Shown here in pieces: positions 54,730 to 62,995 of a stretch of DNA of 64,000 nt. The DNA is from Arthrobacter sp. efr-133-R2A-120 (GTDB lineage Bacteria > Actinomycetota > Actinomycetes > Actinomycetales > Micrococcaceae): assembly GCF_030209835.1 (NCBI RefSeq), contig NZ_JARVRF010000002.1, positions 1 through 64,000 of the forward strand, in the 5' to 3' direction. A model generated the notes under the pieces. The model saw only the letters and a program-made list of their open reading frames with translations, ran no database searches and had not been told where the DNA came from. The translations under genes were made by a program, and so were the position numbers. The first letter of the stretch is position 1, and each line of letters begins with the position of its first letter.

Positions 54730-56342
54730 GGCTGGGTTCCTTCGGAGACAGCGCCGGCAACGGCAGGTTCATGTGGTTCAAGGGTTGCGGGGTCCACGAT
54801 CGTGAACCGCACGCGGTGGCCGGGCGGCAATTGCGCCGCCGTCGGCAGGTCTTCGGGTACGACGACGGCAATCACCGGATACCCGCCGGTCACCGGGTGG
54901 TCGGCCAGGAAGAGGACGGGATGGCCATTGGGCGGCACTTGGAGTGCGCCGGCAACGGCGCCTTCGCTGGGGAGCTCTGCCGTCCGGTTGCGTTCGATCG
55001 TCACGCAGCCGACGGGCTTGAGCCGGACGCCGATCCTGTTGGACTGCTCGGTGGTGACCCAGTCCTGGCCCGTGAGCGACCCGAGTGCGCTGGAATCAAA
55101 CCAGTCGTCCCGGGGGCCCAGGGTGATGCGCAGCTCGGTAAAGACGGCTCCTAGCCGCAGCGTGGATTCCTCGGGAGCGCCGACCATCTGGAACAGCGGC
55201 GCTCTTCCCACGGGGAGCCGGGTCCCGGCCACCAAGCGTGCGGGACCGATTCCGGACATCGAGTCGCTTGAGCGGCTGCCGAGCACCGGATGCACATCAA
55301 TCCCGCCGCGGACGGCAAGGTAGCTGCGGGCCCCGAGCGTCGGTTCCCCCAGGTTAAGGGTTTCGCCGTCCAGGAGGACGAAGGGAGCGCACATCGCGGC
55401 GCAGCGGGCCGGATCCCCCGAAGCATCGCGGATTTCCAAAGGGACCACCGCCCCGGCAACAGCGAGCACCTGGTCGCCGACGGCCCGGACCGAGAGTCCG
55501 CCCAGCACCGTTTCCACAACCGCAGCACGGGCTTCGTTGCCCACCAAGCGATTGGCCTGACGCGTCGATTGTTGGTCCACGGCGCCCGCGGCTGAGACTC
55601 CCAGATCCCCTAGTCCGGGGCGCCCGAGGTCCTGGACCAGCGATTGAAGTCCGGGTGAGTCCACAACCAAGGCGGGTCCGTTGACTTCGCGGGCTGCCGG
55701 CGGTGCCGGAGTCAACGCGATGGCCTCTCGGACCGCCACATACCGGACCCGGTCTCCCGGACGAACAAGCGCCGGTGACTCCCGCTCGAGATCCCAGAGG
55801 ACCGCCGTCGTGCGCCCGATCAGTTGCCAGCCGCCCGGGGACTGCCGCGGATAGACGGCGGAAAACGCCCCGCCGAGCGCCACGGAACCGGCCGGAACGG
55901 AGGTACGCGGCGAGCTGCGGCGCGGAACGTCGAGGCTGTGGTTCTCGCCGAGCAGGTACGTGAAACCCGGGGCGAATCCGCCGAAAGCCGCGATCCAAAG
56001 CTGGCCGGTGTGCCCGGCCACGACGCCGTCCCGGCCCAGACCGGTGAGCATGCCCACCTCGGTGAGGTCCTCGCCGTCGTACACCACTTCGATGGTGACG
56101 TCGCGGGAACTGTCGTGTGGCACCGCTCCCAGGTCAACATGCCCGACGGCGGCGCGCGCCGCGAGTGCCTCGGCGTGCGTTCCGAACTTAAGCAGTACGG
56201 TGGCTGCCGCGGCGACCGCATCAAGCTGGCCGGGCAGTGGCTCGGCAAGCAGGCGGGAATGAAACGCCAGCACGGAAGGGAGGTCGGAAAGCTCCACCAG
56301 CAAGGCGCGCGGGCCGGCCCAGCGTATTCCCGTGAGGCTCAT
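54726..56342 (-). CDS. pxpBC: Fused 5-oxoprolinase subunits B and C (PxpB-PxpC)
   Basis: A 538-residue fusion. Residues ~1-210 match PxpB/KipI (allophanate hydrolase subunit 1-like: [15 protein letters not shown] near residue 120, [24 protein letters not shown] near 155-180). Residues ~225-530 match PxpC/KipA (subunit 2-like: [29 protein letters not shown], then [11 protein letters not shown]). In E. coli and Bacillus these are separate chains that act with PxpA in ATP-dependent 5-oxoproline cleavage to glutamate. Fusion enforces 1:1 stoichiometry. Both ends overlap neighbours by 4 bases. Confidence 0.93.
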   Translation of the reverse strand: MSLTGIRWAGPRALLVELSDLPSVLAFHSRLLAEPLPGQLDAVAAAATVLLKFGTHAEALAARAAVGHVDLGAVPHDSSRDVTIEVVYDGEDLTEVGMLTGLGRDGVVAGHTGQLWIAAFGGFAPGFTYLLGENHSLDVPRRSSPRTSVPAGSVALGGAFSAVYPRQSPGGWQLIGRTTAVLWDLERESPALVRPGDRVRYVAVREAIALTPAPPAAREVNGPALVVDSPGLQSLVQDLGRPGLGDLGVSAAGAVDQQSTRQANRLVGNEARAAVVETVLGGLSVRAVGDQVLAVAGAVVPLEIRDASGDPARCAAMCAPFVLLDGETLNLGEPTLGARSYLAVRGGIDVHPVLGSRSSDSMSGIGPARLVAGTRLPVGRAPLFQMVGAPEESTLRLGAVFTELRITLGPRDDWFDSSALGSLTGQDWVTTEQSNRIGVRLKPVGCVTIERNRTAELPSEGAVAGALQVPPNGHPVLFLADHPVTGGYPVIAVVVPEDLPTAAQLPPGHRVRFTIVDPATLEPHEPAVAGAVSEGTQP

Positions 56343-57097
56343 GCGAAGCTCCGTACGGTGACCCCGGCGGACTCGAGTCCCGCGCGGACAGCGGCTGCCA
56401 TGGCCACGGCGCCGGGAGTGTCTCCGTGGACGCAGATGCTTTCTGCATGTACGTTCCGGGTGGAACCGTCGCGGGCCACGACCTTGCCTTCCGTTGCCAG
56501 ACGGACCATGTTCTCCGTGATGGCAGCGTGATCGTGAAGCACGGCGCCTTCTTCGCGGCGCGATACGAGGGTGCCGTCCGGGTTGTAGGCGCGGTCAGCG
56601 AATGCCTCGGCTACTCCCCGAAGCCCCTTCGCTTCGGCTTTGGCGAGTGCGACGGAGCCCGGCAGGAGAAGGAGCGGGAGTCCGGGACTGAAGGAATGGA
56701 CGGCGTCGACGACCGCCTGGGCATGGACCTCGTGGTGGACGATCGTGTTGTAGAGGGCTCCGTGGGGCTTGACGTACTTGATCTCCGAGCCGGCAGCACG
56801 GGCCAGGGCTTGAAGCGCGCCGAGTTGGTAGAGGACGTCGTCGGCCAGTTCCGTTGCGGAGCAGTCGAGGAAACGGCGGCCGAAGCCCGCGAGGTCCCGA
56901 TAGCCCACGTGGGCACCGATGGCCACTCCTGCGGCGACGGCCTCACGGCAGGTGCGGGCGATGGTGCTGGGATCTCCGGCATGGAATCCGCAGGCCACAT
57001 TGGCACTCGACACGTAGCGGAAGACTGCAGCGTCGTCGCCCATGGTCCAGTTGCCGAACGATTCTCCGACGTCGCTGTTGAGGTCAATAAAAGGCAT
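56339..57097 (-). CDS. pxpA: 5-Oxoprolinase subunit A (LamB/YcsF family)
   Basis: A 252-residue member of the LamB/YcsF family. The start [17 protein letters not shown] and [11 protein letters not shown] near residue 35 are diagnostic, as is [10 protein letters not shown] near 108. With PxpB/PxpC it opens the 5-oxoproline (pyroglutamate) ring at the cost of ATP, removing a spontaneous damage product of glutamine. It is the first gene of the operon pxpA-pxpBC-biotin carboxylase-gntR. Confidence 0.94.
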   Translation of the reverse strand: MPFIDLNSDVGESFGNWTMGDDAAVFRYVSSANVACGFHAGDPSTIARTCREAVAAGVAIGAHVGYRDLAGFGRRFLDCSATELADDVLYQLGALQALARAAGSEIKYVKPHGALYNTIVHHEVHAQAVVDAVHSFSPGLPLLLLPGSVALAKAEAKGLRGVAEAFADRAYNPDGTLVSRREEGAVLHDHAAITENMVRLATEGKVVARDGSTRNVHAESICVHGDTPGAVAMAAAVRAGLESAGVTVRSFA

Positions 57098-57197
57098 TGT
57101 GATCCCCGTCTCAGGTTGAATACCTCACCATCATGCCTGAAACGGGAAGATTGTTCAACAATCTTGGTGGCGGGACCGAATGCCCGGATTCCAAAAG

Positions 57198-57240
57198 TGA
57201 GGTCTCGACCCTTTCAACGAGCGAAAGAGCCGAGACCTCA
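57198..57240 (-). terminator. Hairpin after the amine oxidase gene
   Basis: TGAGGTCTCG and CGAGACCTCA form the outer 10 bp; the stem continues to 18 bp with two mismatches and a 7-nt loop. It starts 17 bases beyond the minus-strand amine oxidase stop and ends that transcript before the pxpA promoter. Confidence 0.7.
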
Positions 57241-57257
57241 CGTGTGGATAGGATCGA

Positions 57258-58649
57258 CTAGGAGACCGGTACCGCAGCGACACGGTTGTTGGCGGTGACG
57301 ATCCGGGCGGCCGTTGCCTGGCCCATCCGGACTGCGCCGTCCACGTGCTGGTAGCCTTCCGCAGCCAGATCGGAGGAGGACCAGTAGATGGGTCCGACAT
57401 TGGCGTGTTGGTCCTTGCCGTAGCGGTGCAAACCACCCAGGTCGTAGCTGGCCGCGTAGGCCCCGCGGGTCCATTCTTCGGAACCCCAGTCGGATTCGTA
57501 GTAGACCTCGGCGTCCAGGGCCTTTTCGCCCAGGAAGCTCGCGATGGACTCAAGGACCTTCTTCTTACGGTCCTCTGCGCTGAGCTCGAAGACGGCGTCT
57601 GCCTTTTCGTCCGAGATGAAGCCCACCAGGGTCCCGCGGGTGTCTCCATGGTTCGTGTTGTCGTAGACCTCCTGAACCAGGGCGTCGGCGCCGAAGCCCG
57701 TGCCGGACAGGCCGTCTTCGCGCCAGAACGGCGTGCTGTAGACAGCGTGGACTTTGATGACCAGGCCCAGGGACTGATGCTGGTGCATCTGGTGCTGGCG
57801 GCGCGGCAGCGGCGGGTTGTAGGACACGCGGGAGTACAGGTTCGGCGGGACAGCCATGATGACGAATCGCGCGTTGACGGTTGCGCGCTCGGACTCAACG
57901 GTGACGCGATGGCCTTCACCCGCCGGCTCCCAATTGATGGTGCGGACCGGGCTGTTAAGTACGACGTCGTCACCCAGTTCCGCGGCGATCAGCAGGGAGA
58001 CCTGCTGCATGCCGCCAATAACCCGCTTGTCCAGGATGAAGTCTTCGTCCGTCAGGTTGGAGAAGGAGCCTGCCGAAGCCGCCATCAGCACTGCTTGCAG
58101 CGCAGAGAAGGCGTGGGCCGGCTTGGTCAGCATGCCACCGGCGATGAACAAGCCGATGTTGTTGCAGGCTTCCTCGTCCGTGGAGTTCTGGCGCAGCCAG
58201 TGGTGGAAGGAAATGGTGTCCAATTCGCGGGCCTTGGGGTGGGCCCAGGGCTCCTCCGGGCCCATCTCGGCGGCGAGGCCGTCCAAGATGGCGGTGAGCT
58301 TCTCCATCTCGGCTGCAGTGGTTTCGCTCACCGGGAAGGAAGCCCCGGTGTAGCGGGTGCGGCTGCCGTCAGGTGCGAGGTAGACAGATTCGCCGTCGCG
58401 GTAGCGGGAGTACATCTTCAGGCCCAGTTCATCCAGGAGCCCCATAAGGGCGGTCTGGTCCGGGGACACCCATTGTCCACCGATCTCCAGCATGGCCCCG
58501 TCAATGGTGTCGGTCCACGTGCGGCCGCCGACGCGGTCGCGTGCTTCAAGCACGGCAACACTGAGCCCGGCCTTCTTCAATTCGCGTGCAGCCGTCAACC
58601 CCGACGGACCGGCACCGACAATTACGACGTCGCGATCAAGATTCAGCAT
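57258..58649 (-). CDS. Flavin monoamine oxidase (putrescine oxidase-like)
   Basis: A 463-residue FAD-dependent amine oxidase. The dinucleotide fold VVIVGAGPSGLTAARELKKAG (about 9-29), the RVGGRTWT motif, and the C-terminal FAD segment (VDGAVRMGQATAARI) are intact. Overall similarity is to actinobacterial putrescine oxidases, which convert putrescine to 4-aminobutanal, ammonia and H2O2. AAAGGAC precedes the ATG. The divergent TetR gene and a clear palindrome between them suggest substrate-induced expression. Confidence 0.88.
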   Translation of the reverse strand: MLNLDRDVVIVGAGPSGLTAARELKKAGLSVAVLEARDRVGGRTWTDTIDGAMLEIGGQWVSPDQTALMGLLDELGLKMYSRYRDGESVYLAPDGSRTRYTGASFPVSETTAAEMEKLTAILDGLAAEMGPEEPWAHPKARELDTISFHHWLRQNSTDEEACNNIGLFIAGGMLTKPAHAFSALQAVLMAASAGSFSNLTDEDFILDKRVIGGMQQVSLLIAAELGDDVVLNSPVRTINWEPAGEGHRVTVESERATVNARFVIMAVPPNLYSRVSYNPPLPRRQHQMHQHQSLGLVIKVHAVYSTPFWREDGLSGTGFGADALVQEVYDNTNHGDTRGTLVGFISDEKADAVFELSAEDRKKKVLESIASFLGEKALDAEVYYESDWGSEEWTRGAYAASYDLGGLHRYGKDQHANVGPIYWSSSDLAAEGYQHVDGAVRMGQATAARIVTANNRVAAVPVS

Positions 58650-58685
58650 GATGTCCTTTCTGTGGCCGTCCCCGTTGGCTGACCA

Positions 58686-58708
58686 ATAAATGAATGACGT
58701 TCATTTAT
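58686..58708. promoter_or_regulatory. TetR-type operator palindrome
   Basis: ATAAATGAA, a 5-base centre (TGACG), then TTCATTTAT: a perfect 9-bp inverted repeat in the spacer between the amine oxidase and tetR genes. Low GC stands out from its surroundings. It is the likely binding site of the adjacent regulator. Confidence 0.75.
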
Positions 58709-58788
58709 CTCAACTGTAGCTGGCTTGGCCCCGGCTGTGAAGACCCAAATGGAATAATGCTGTGACACAGTCTCCAGAAAGGTCAGCG

Positions 58789-59463
58789 ATGCCTGAACCC
58801 ACCCCCGCTCCCGGCGAGACCAAAGCGCGCCGCAGGGCAGGTCGGCCAATGGCGGCGGTCCTGGACCAGGACGGCATCACTGCAGCTGCGCTGGAACTGA
58901 TCAGCAAGAAGGGCTACGACGGCCTCACCATGGCCGCACTCGCGCGCTCCCTGGGTGTGGCGCCGTCGGCCCTCTACAACCACGTGTCCTCCAAGGATGA
59001 AGTCCTCAAGCTCGTCGAAGAGGACCTGATGTCGAAGGTCGACTTCGGCGGTTTCAGCACGCTGCCCTGGGAGGATGCCGTCCGGCAATGGGCTTATTCA
59101 TACCGCGGCATTTTCGCGAGGCACACTCCGCTGATCTCGGTGATCGCGGTTCTTCCCGTGACCGACGCGCCCCAGACGCTCGCCATGTACGAAGCCGTCA
59201 CGGAGGGATTCCTCCGCGCGGGTTTCCCGGAAAAGCAGATCATCCCAAGCATCGTGGCCCTCGAGGCCTATATCTTCGGCGCCGCTTTCGACGCGAACGC
59301 GCCGGCGGACATTTTCGATTCAGGCCGCTTGGCCGACTCCACACCGCACTTCACGTCGGCGGTCCGCAGCCTGGGGCCCGAGCGGAACAACTACCCGTCC
59401 GACCTCGCGTTCAGCATGGGCCTGGATGCGCTGATCACCGGGCTCGGGGCGCTGCGCGGGTAG
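58789..59463 (+). CDS. TetR-family transcriptional regulator
   Basis: A ~224-residue repressor. The N-terminal HTH lies at ~20-70 (GITAAALELISKKGYDGLTM then SLGVAPSALYNHVSSKDEV) and the C-terminal ligand domain is TetR_C-like. The ATG at 58789 is chosen because AGAAAGG lies 6 bases upstream; a GTG nine codons earlier (58762) is possible. Divergent from the amine oxidase gene, with a perfect palindrome between, so it probably represses that gene and itself; the polyamine or its aldehyde is a candidate inducer. Confidence 0.9.
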   Translation: MPEPTPAPGETKARRRAGRPMAAVLDQDGITAAALELISKKGYDGLTMAALARSLGVAPSALYNHVSSKDEVLKLVEEDLMSKVDFGGFSTLPWEDAVRQWAYSYRGIFARHTPLISVIAVLPVTDAPQTLAMYEAVTEGFLRAGFPEKQIIPSIVALEAYIFGAAFDANAPADIFDSGRLADSTPHFTSAVRSLGPERNNYPSDLAFSMGLDALITGLGALRG

Positions 59464-59529
59464 CCCAACTCACTCGCATTTGTTGTCGTTATGAGCCGCC
59501 AAAACGACAACAAATGCGAGTCAGTTGGG
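59464..59529. repeat. 66-nt palindromic element, copy C
   Basis: Starts CCCAACTCACTCGCATTTG and ends AATGCGAGTCAGTTGGG; the 27-bp arms differ at a single position and the loop ATGAGCCGCCA is identical to copy B. It begins at the base after the tetR stop codon and lies between tetR and the convergent tRNA-Leu gene. Confidence 0.92.
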
Positions 59530-59549
59530 AGTTACGAGGGAGTTAAACA

Positions 59550-59582
59550 AAGGAACCCCGGTCAGAGACCGGGGTTCCTTGA
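59550..59582 (-). terminator. Hairpin terminator after tRNA-Leu
   Basis: AAGGAACCCCGGT and ACCGGGGTTCCTT form a perfect 13-bp stem with loop CAGAG, 8 bases beyond the tRNA 3' end. The minus-strand tail reads TTGTTTAAC, a usable T-rich run. Confidence 0.85.
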
Positions 59583-59588
59583 ATTGCG

Positions 59589-59671
59589 TGCGCGAGGGGG
59601 GATTTGAACCCCCACACCCTTTCGGATACTGGCACCTGAAGCCAGCGCGTCTGCCGTTCCGCCACTCGCGC
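59589..59671 (-). tRNA. tRNA-Leu, anticodon CAG
   Basis: An 83-nt class II tRNA. The acceptor stem GCGCGAG pairs with CTCGCGC, discriminator A follows, and CCA is not encoded. The anticodon stem CTGGC/GCCAG encloses loop TTCAGGT with anticodon CAG (reads CTG). A long variable arm (ATCCGAAAGGGT) and T-arm GGGGG-TTCAAAT-CCCCC complete the leucine-type fold. CTG is the major Leu codon in high-GC genomes, so this is an important isoacceptor. Confidence 0.95.
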
Positions 59672-60032
59672 GCAACTTCCTTCGCCCGGGCCGCACCAGG
59701 TTTCCCCGGCCTCACCCCTGCGAAAGCAGCGAGATCAAGCATAACGGACAACGCGTTGAAAACGCCAATCGGCCAAGGACTGGGCCGTAAAACCCCGGGA
59801 TGCCGCGGATTGGCGGTCCCCACATGATGCGGAAATCGCGCAGGAAGCGTCCCGAAATGACGCAGGCAGGCGAACTTTTCCGGCGTTCCAGGCGTTGTGG
59901 AATAAGGCCTTTCACAGTCTTGCCCAGTAGTATCGGGGTTGAAGACAGGCTTCTTGCGTGCGCTCCGGCCACTGCGGGGATTCGTCTTGGCTACTGATAC
60001 TGCAGAGTCAACGAAACGGAAGGAGAAGGACC
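59672..60032. other. Intergenic region upstream of fhaA and tRNA-Leu
   Basis: 361 bases between the divergent tRNA-Leu and fhaA genes. It should hold both promoters. No convincing paired -35/-10 was assigned, and no repeat, hairpin or open frame worth annotating was seen. Confidence 0.5.
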
Positions 60033-60776
60033 ATGGGCTTGCTCGACAGGGTTGAACGTGGCATCGAAAAGGCCGTCCGCGGCGTCTTCTCTACCGGTTC
60101 GCGGGCGCGGGTGGAACCGGTGGAGATAGCCAGCAAGCTTCGCCGTGAACTGGACAATAAGTCCATCACCATTTCGGCCGGCCGTACCTTGGCTCCCAAC
60201 GTCTTCGACGTCCTCTTGAGCAATGAAGACTTCGCTCGCGCCCAGGACTGGGGAACCCCCTTGGCCGAAGAACTGTGCGACGTGGTCATCCAGCACGTGC
60301 GCAGCCAAGGTTACATCCTGCAGGGTCCCGTACGGATCTCCTTCCGTCACGACGAAGCCCAGCGCGAAGGCCACTTCGAAATCACGTCCAGCACTGAGAA
60401 ATCCAACGGGGCTGCCGCGCCCGCTGCCCCTCGGCCCGTTGTCCCCGCCGCGCCGAGCCGCGAGCCCACAAGGCTCCAGCCTGTCCTGGACATTGGCGGA
60501 CAGCGCTATTCCCTCAATGCACCTTCCGTGGTGCTGGGCAGGTCGTCCGAGGCCGACATCCTGGTGGACGATACCGGCGTTTCGCGCAAGCACTTGGAAA
60601 TCCAGACGGCGAACGGGATCATCCGCGCCGTCGACCTCGGTTCCACCAACGGAAGTTACGTCAACGGCCACAAAGTGGACGGCAGTGTGGAACTTACTGA
60701 CGGATCCACCATCACCATGGGACGGACCAAGATCATTTTCAGACTTCTCCCCCAGCCCTCTGGTGGGCGCCCGTGA
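60033..60776 (+). CDS. fhaA: FhaA-type protein (DUF3662 + FHA)
   Basis: A 247-residue protein. DUF3662 occupies ~1-115 (MGLLDRVERGIEKAVRGVF), followed by an Ala/Pro linker and a C-terminal FHA domain (~160-240) with the phosphothreonine-binding residues in LGRSSEADI, SRKH and STNGSYVNG. In mycobacteria FhaA binds phosphorylated MviN and PknB partners in peptidoglycan control. AAGGAGAAGG supports the ATG. It is first gene of fhaA-fhaB-pstP-rodA, overlapping fhaB by 4 bases. Confidence 0.93.
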   Translation: MGLLDRVERGIEKAVRGVFSTGSRARVEPVEIASKLRRELDNKSITISAGRTLAPNVFDVLLSNEDFARAQDWGTPLAEELCDVVIQHVRSQGYILQGPVRISFRHDEAQREGHFEITSSTEKSNGAAAPAAPRPVVPAAPSREPTRLQPVLDIGGQRYSLNAPSVVLGRSSEADILVDDTGVSRKHLEIQTANGIIRAVDLGSTNGSYVNGHKVDGSVELTDGSTITMGRTKIIFRLLPQPSGGRP

Positions 60777-61264
60777 GCGACATCAGCGAACTGACAATCA
60801 CCGCGCTCCGCTTCGGCTTCCTCCTGTTGCTGTGGGTACTGATCTTCAGCATCGTCTCGACCATGCGTCGCGATCTCGTGATCGGCCGCAAAGCGGCCAT
60901 GGGAACTCCGACGGCGCGCGAAGTACGCAAGCATCCTGAACTCGCCCCCGCGCCACCCCAGCCAGTGAAGCAGCAAGCGCACCAGCTCGTCGTCGTCGAG
61001 GGACCGCTCAAGGGGACCACGCTTCCTCTGGCCGCGAGCCCCATTCTGCTGGGCCGCGCACAAGAGGCCACGTTGGTCCTCGAGGATGATTACGCTTCGG
61101 GCAGGCACGCGCGCCTGTTCCCCCAAGGCAGCCGATGGTTCATCGAAGACCTCGGCTCCACGAACGGCACCTACCTCGCCGACCAGCAATTGACCCGCGC
61201 CCTGCCGGTGGAGCTTGGCGTCCCCGTGAGGATCGGCAAGACGGTCATCGAATTGAGGGCGTAG
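60773..61264 (+). CDS. fhaB: FhaB/FipA-type FHA-domain protein
   Basis: A 163-residue protein with one N-terminal membrane helix (about 9-30) and a cytosolic FHA domain (~75-160): LLGRAQEATLVL, SGRHARLF and STNGTYL supply the phosphothreonine pocket. In Actinobacteria it links Ser/Thr kinase signalling to division and cell-wall synthesis. It overlaps fhaA and lies 3 bases before pstP. Confidence 0.93.
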   Translation: MSDISELTITALRFGFLLLLWVLIFSIVSTMRRDLVIGRKAAMGTPTAREVRKHPELAPAPPQPVKQQAHQLVVVEGPLKGTTLPLAASPILLGRAQEATLVLEDDYASGRHARLFPQGSRWFIEDLGSTNGTYLADQQLTRALPVELGVPVRIGKTVIELRA

Positions 61265-61267
61265 CCC

Positions 61268-62995
61268 ATGGCTTCCCCCCAAGCCTCCGAGGGCAAGTCA
61301 CTGCCTCCGGAACTTCCCCTGATCATGCGCTACGCGGCGCGATCCGACGTCGGTCGTGTCCGCTCGAAGAACGACGACTCCGCGTATGCCGGCCGGCATC
61401 TTGCCGTTGTCGCTGACGGCATGGGCGGGCATGCGGGCGGGGACGTCGCCTCGGCCTCCACTGTGCTGGACATGATCCACCTCGATCACGATTCCTACCC
61501 GGACGGCGCGGAAACAGTCCTGGCAGATGAAATCCAGACCGCCAATTCCCTCCTCTCCGAGCTTGTCCATGTGGACCCGAAGCTCGCAGGCATGGGTACC
61601 ACCGTCACCGCCCTGCTGCTCGAAGGCAGGCGGCTGCACTTCGCGCACATCGGTGATTCCCGCGCCTACCGCCTGCGCAATGGCAAATTCGAGCAAATCA
61701 GCGTGGACCACACTTTCGTCCAGAGGCTGATCGACGAAGGCCGGCTGCGCCCCGAGGAAGCCGAAACCCACCCGCACAAGAACGTCCTCATGCGCGTTCT
61801 GGGCGACGTGGACGCCAGCCCCGAACTGGACCTGGACGAGCTCGACGTCGAACCGGGCGAACGCTGGCTCCTTTGCTCCGATGGCCTGAACTACGTCCAA
61901 GGGGCCGTCGTGGAGCAAGTGGTCCGCGAAACCAAGGACCTCGCCGAATGCGCCGAGCTCCTCGTTGAGCTCACGCTCGCCAACGGTGCCCCGGATAACG
62001 TCACCGTGGTCCTGTTGGAAATCGTGGAAGAGACCGGCGACCTCAGCACGGCCGCCGTCGACGTCGTCCAGTCCGCGCCGACACCCCCGAAAGCGGCCGA
62101 CGCGGGAAAGGCCGCACCGAGCACGGACGAGCACAGCAGCGATGCGAAAGCCCCGGCCAAGGAATCCGGGGCCAACAGCCCCGCCGCCGGTCGGGTCACG
62201 CCACCGGAAACAACGTCCGACGCCGGGCCTTCCGCCGCAGGAGTAAAGCCCACCGCCGCGGCGGAGCCTGGAGCGACAGGTCCCGCAAAGCCCGCCGGGA
62301 CAACTGAGCCTCCGACGGCGACAGACCCACACTTGGGCGAACACCTGTCGGCGGAGATCCTCCGCGAAGAGCTTGCAAGCCGTCCGCACGAACTGGTCGG
62401 TGCTGCCGCAACCGCGGCGGAAACGGGCTCGATCCCCACCGTCGCCGGACGCAGCGTTGCACGCCGGGCAGCCACCGTGCTGACCCACAAGGCTGAACAG
62501 GACCGCCAGGATCCACAGCCGCTCGTCGCCCCGAAGCGGCGCTGGTTGACGCCGGCTATCGCCGCGGTCCTGGCCATTTTTGTGATCGCCGGACTGTGGC
62601 TCGGGTATGCGTGGACGCAGACACGATACTACGTCGGTGAATTCAACCAGCACGTCGCGATTTTCAACGGCATCTCACAGAGCCTTGGCCCTTTCCAGCT
62701 CTCGAAAGTGGAGGCCACGACGAACATCCGCATGGACTCTTTGCCTGAATTCACACAACAAGTCGTTCGCCAGACCGTACCGGCGCGGGATCTCGCCGAT
62801 GCCCAGCAGATTGTGAAAAACCTGCAGGAGAAGGGCACCACCGGGCTGCCGGTCAATTGCCCTACAGGCACAGCAAAGCCGACGGCAAGTCCCACCCACG
62901 CGGCAAGCCCCACGCCGGCAAGCCCAAGTCCTTCGAACCCTCCAACATCGTCACCCACGTCCACGCCTGTCCCTACGTGCGCGGTGTCCCCATGA
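61268..62995 (+). CDS. pstP: PP2C-family Ser/Thr protein phosphatase
   Basis: Dephosphorylates PknA/PknB and their targets. A PPM catalytic domain lies at ~15-255 (SDVGRVRSKNDDSAYAG, VVADGMGGHAGGDVAS, HIGDSRAYRLR, GAPDNVTVVLLEI) with the metal-binding Asp residues intact. An unusually long Ala/Pro/Thr-rich linker (~260-420) precedes one membrane helix (~424-450), and an external C-terminal region of ~125 residues ends in a Thr/Pro/Ser-rich tail. Mycobacterial PstP is ~515 residues, so the linker is expanded here. It overlaps rodA by 4 bases. Confidence 0.94.
   Translation: MASPQASEGKSLPPELPLIMRYAARSDVGRVRSKNDDSAYAGRHLAVVADGMGGHAGGDVASASTVLDMIHLDHDSYPDGAETVLADEIQTANSLLSELVHVDPKLAGMGTTVTALLLEGRRLHFAHIGDSRAYRLRNGKFEQISVDHTFVQRLIDEGRLRPEEAETHPHKNVLMRVLGDVDASPELDLDELDVEPGERWLLCSDGLNYVQGAVVEQVVRETKDLAECAELLVELTLANGAPDNVTVVLLEIVEETGDLSTAAVDVVQSAPTPPKAADAGKAAPSTDEHSSDAKAPAKESGANSPAAGRVTPPETTSDAGPSAAGVKPTAAAEPGATGPAKPAGTTEPPTATDPHLGEHLSAEILREELASRPHELVGAAATAAETGSIPTVAGRSVARRAATVLTHKAEQDRQDPQPLVAPKRRWLTPAIAAVLAIFVIAGLWLGYAWTQTRYYVGEFNQHVAIFNGISQSLGPFQLSKVEATTNIRMDSLPEFTQQVVRQTVPARDLADAQQIVKNLQEKGTTGLPVNCPTGTAKPTASPTHAASPTPASPSPSNPPTSSPTSTPVPTCAVSP

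Noticed and set aside
57155..57257. Dispersed repeat similar to the 66-nt element
   Set aside because: The hairpin at 57198-57240 shares neither ends nor core with that family; it looks like an ordinary terminator.
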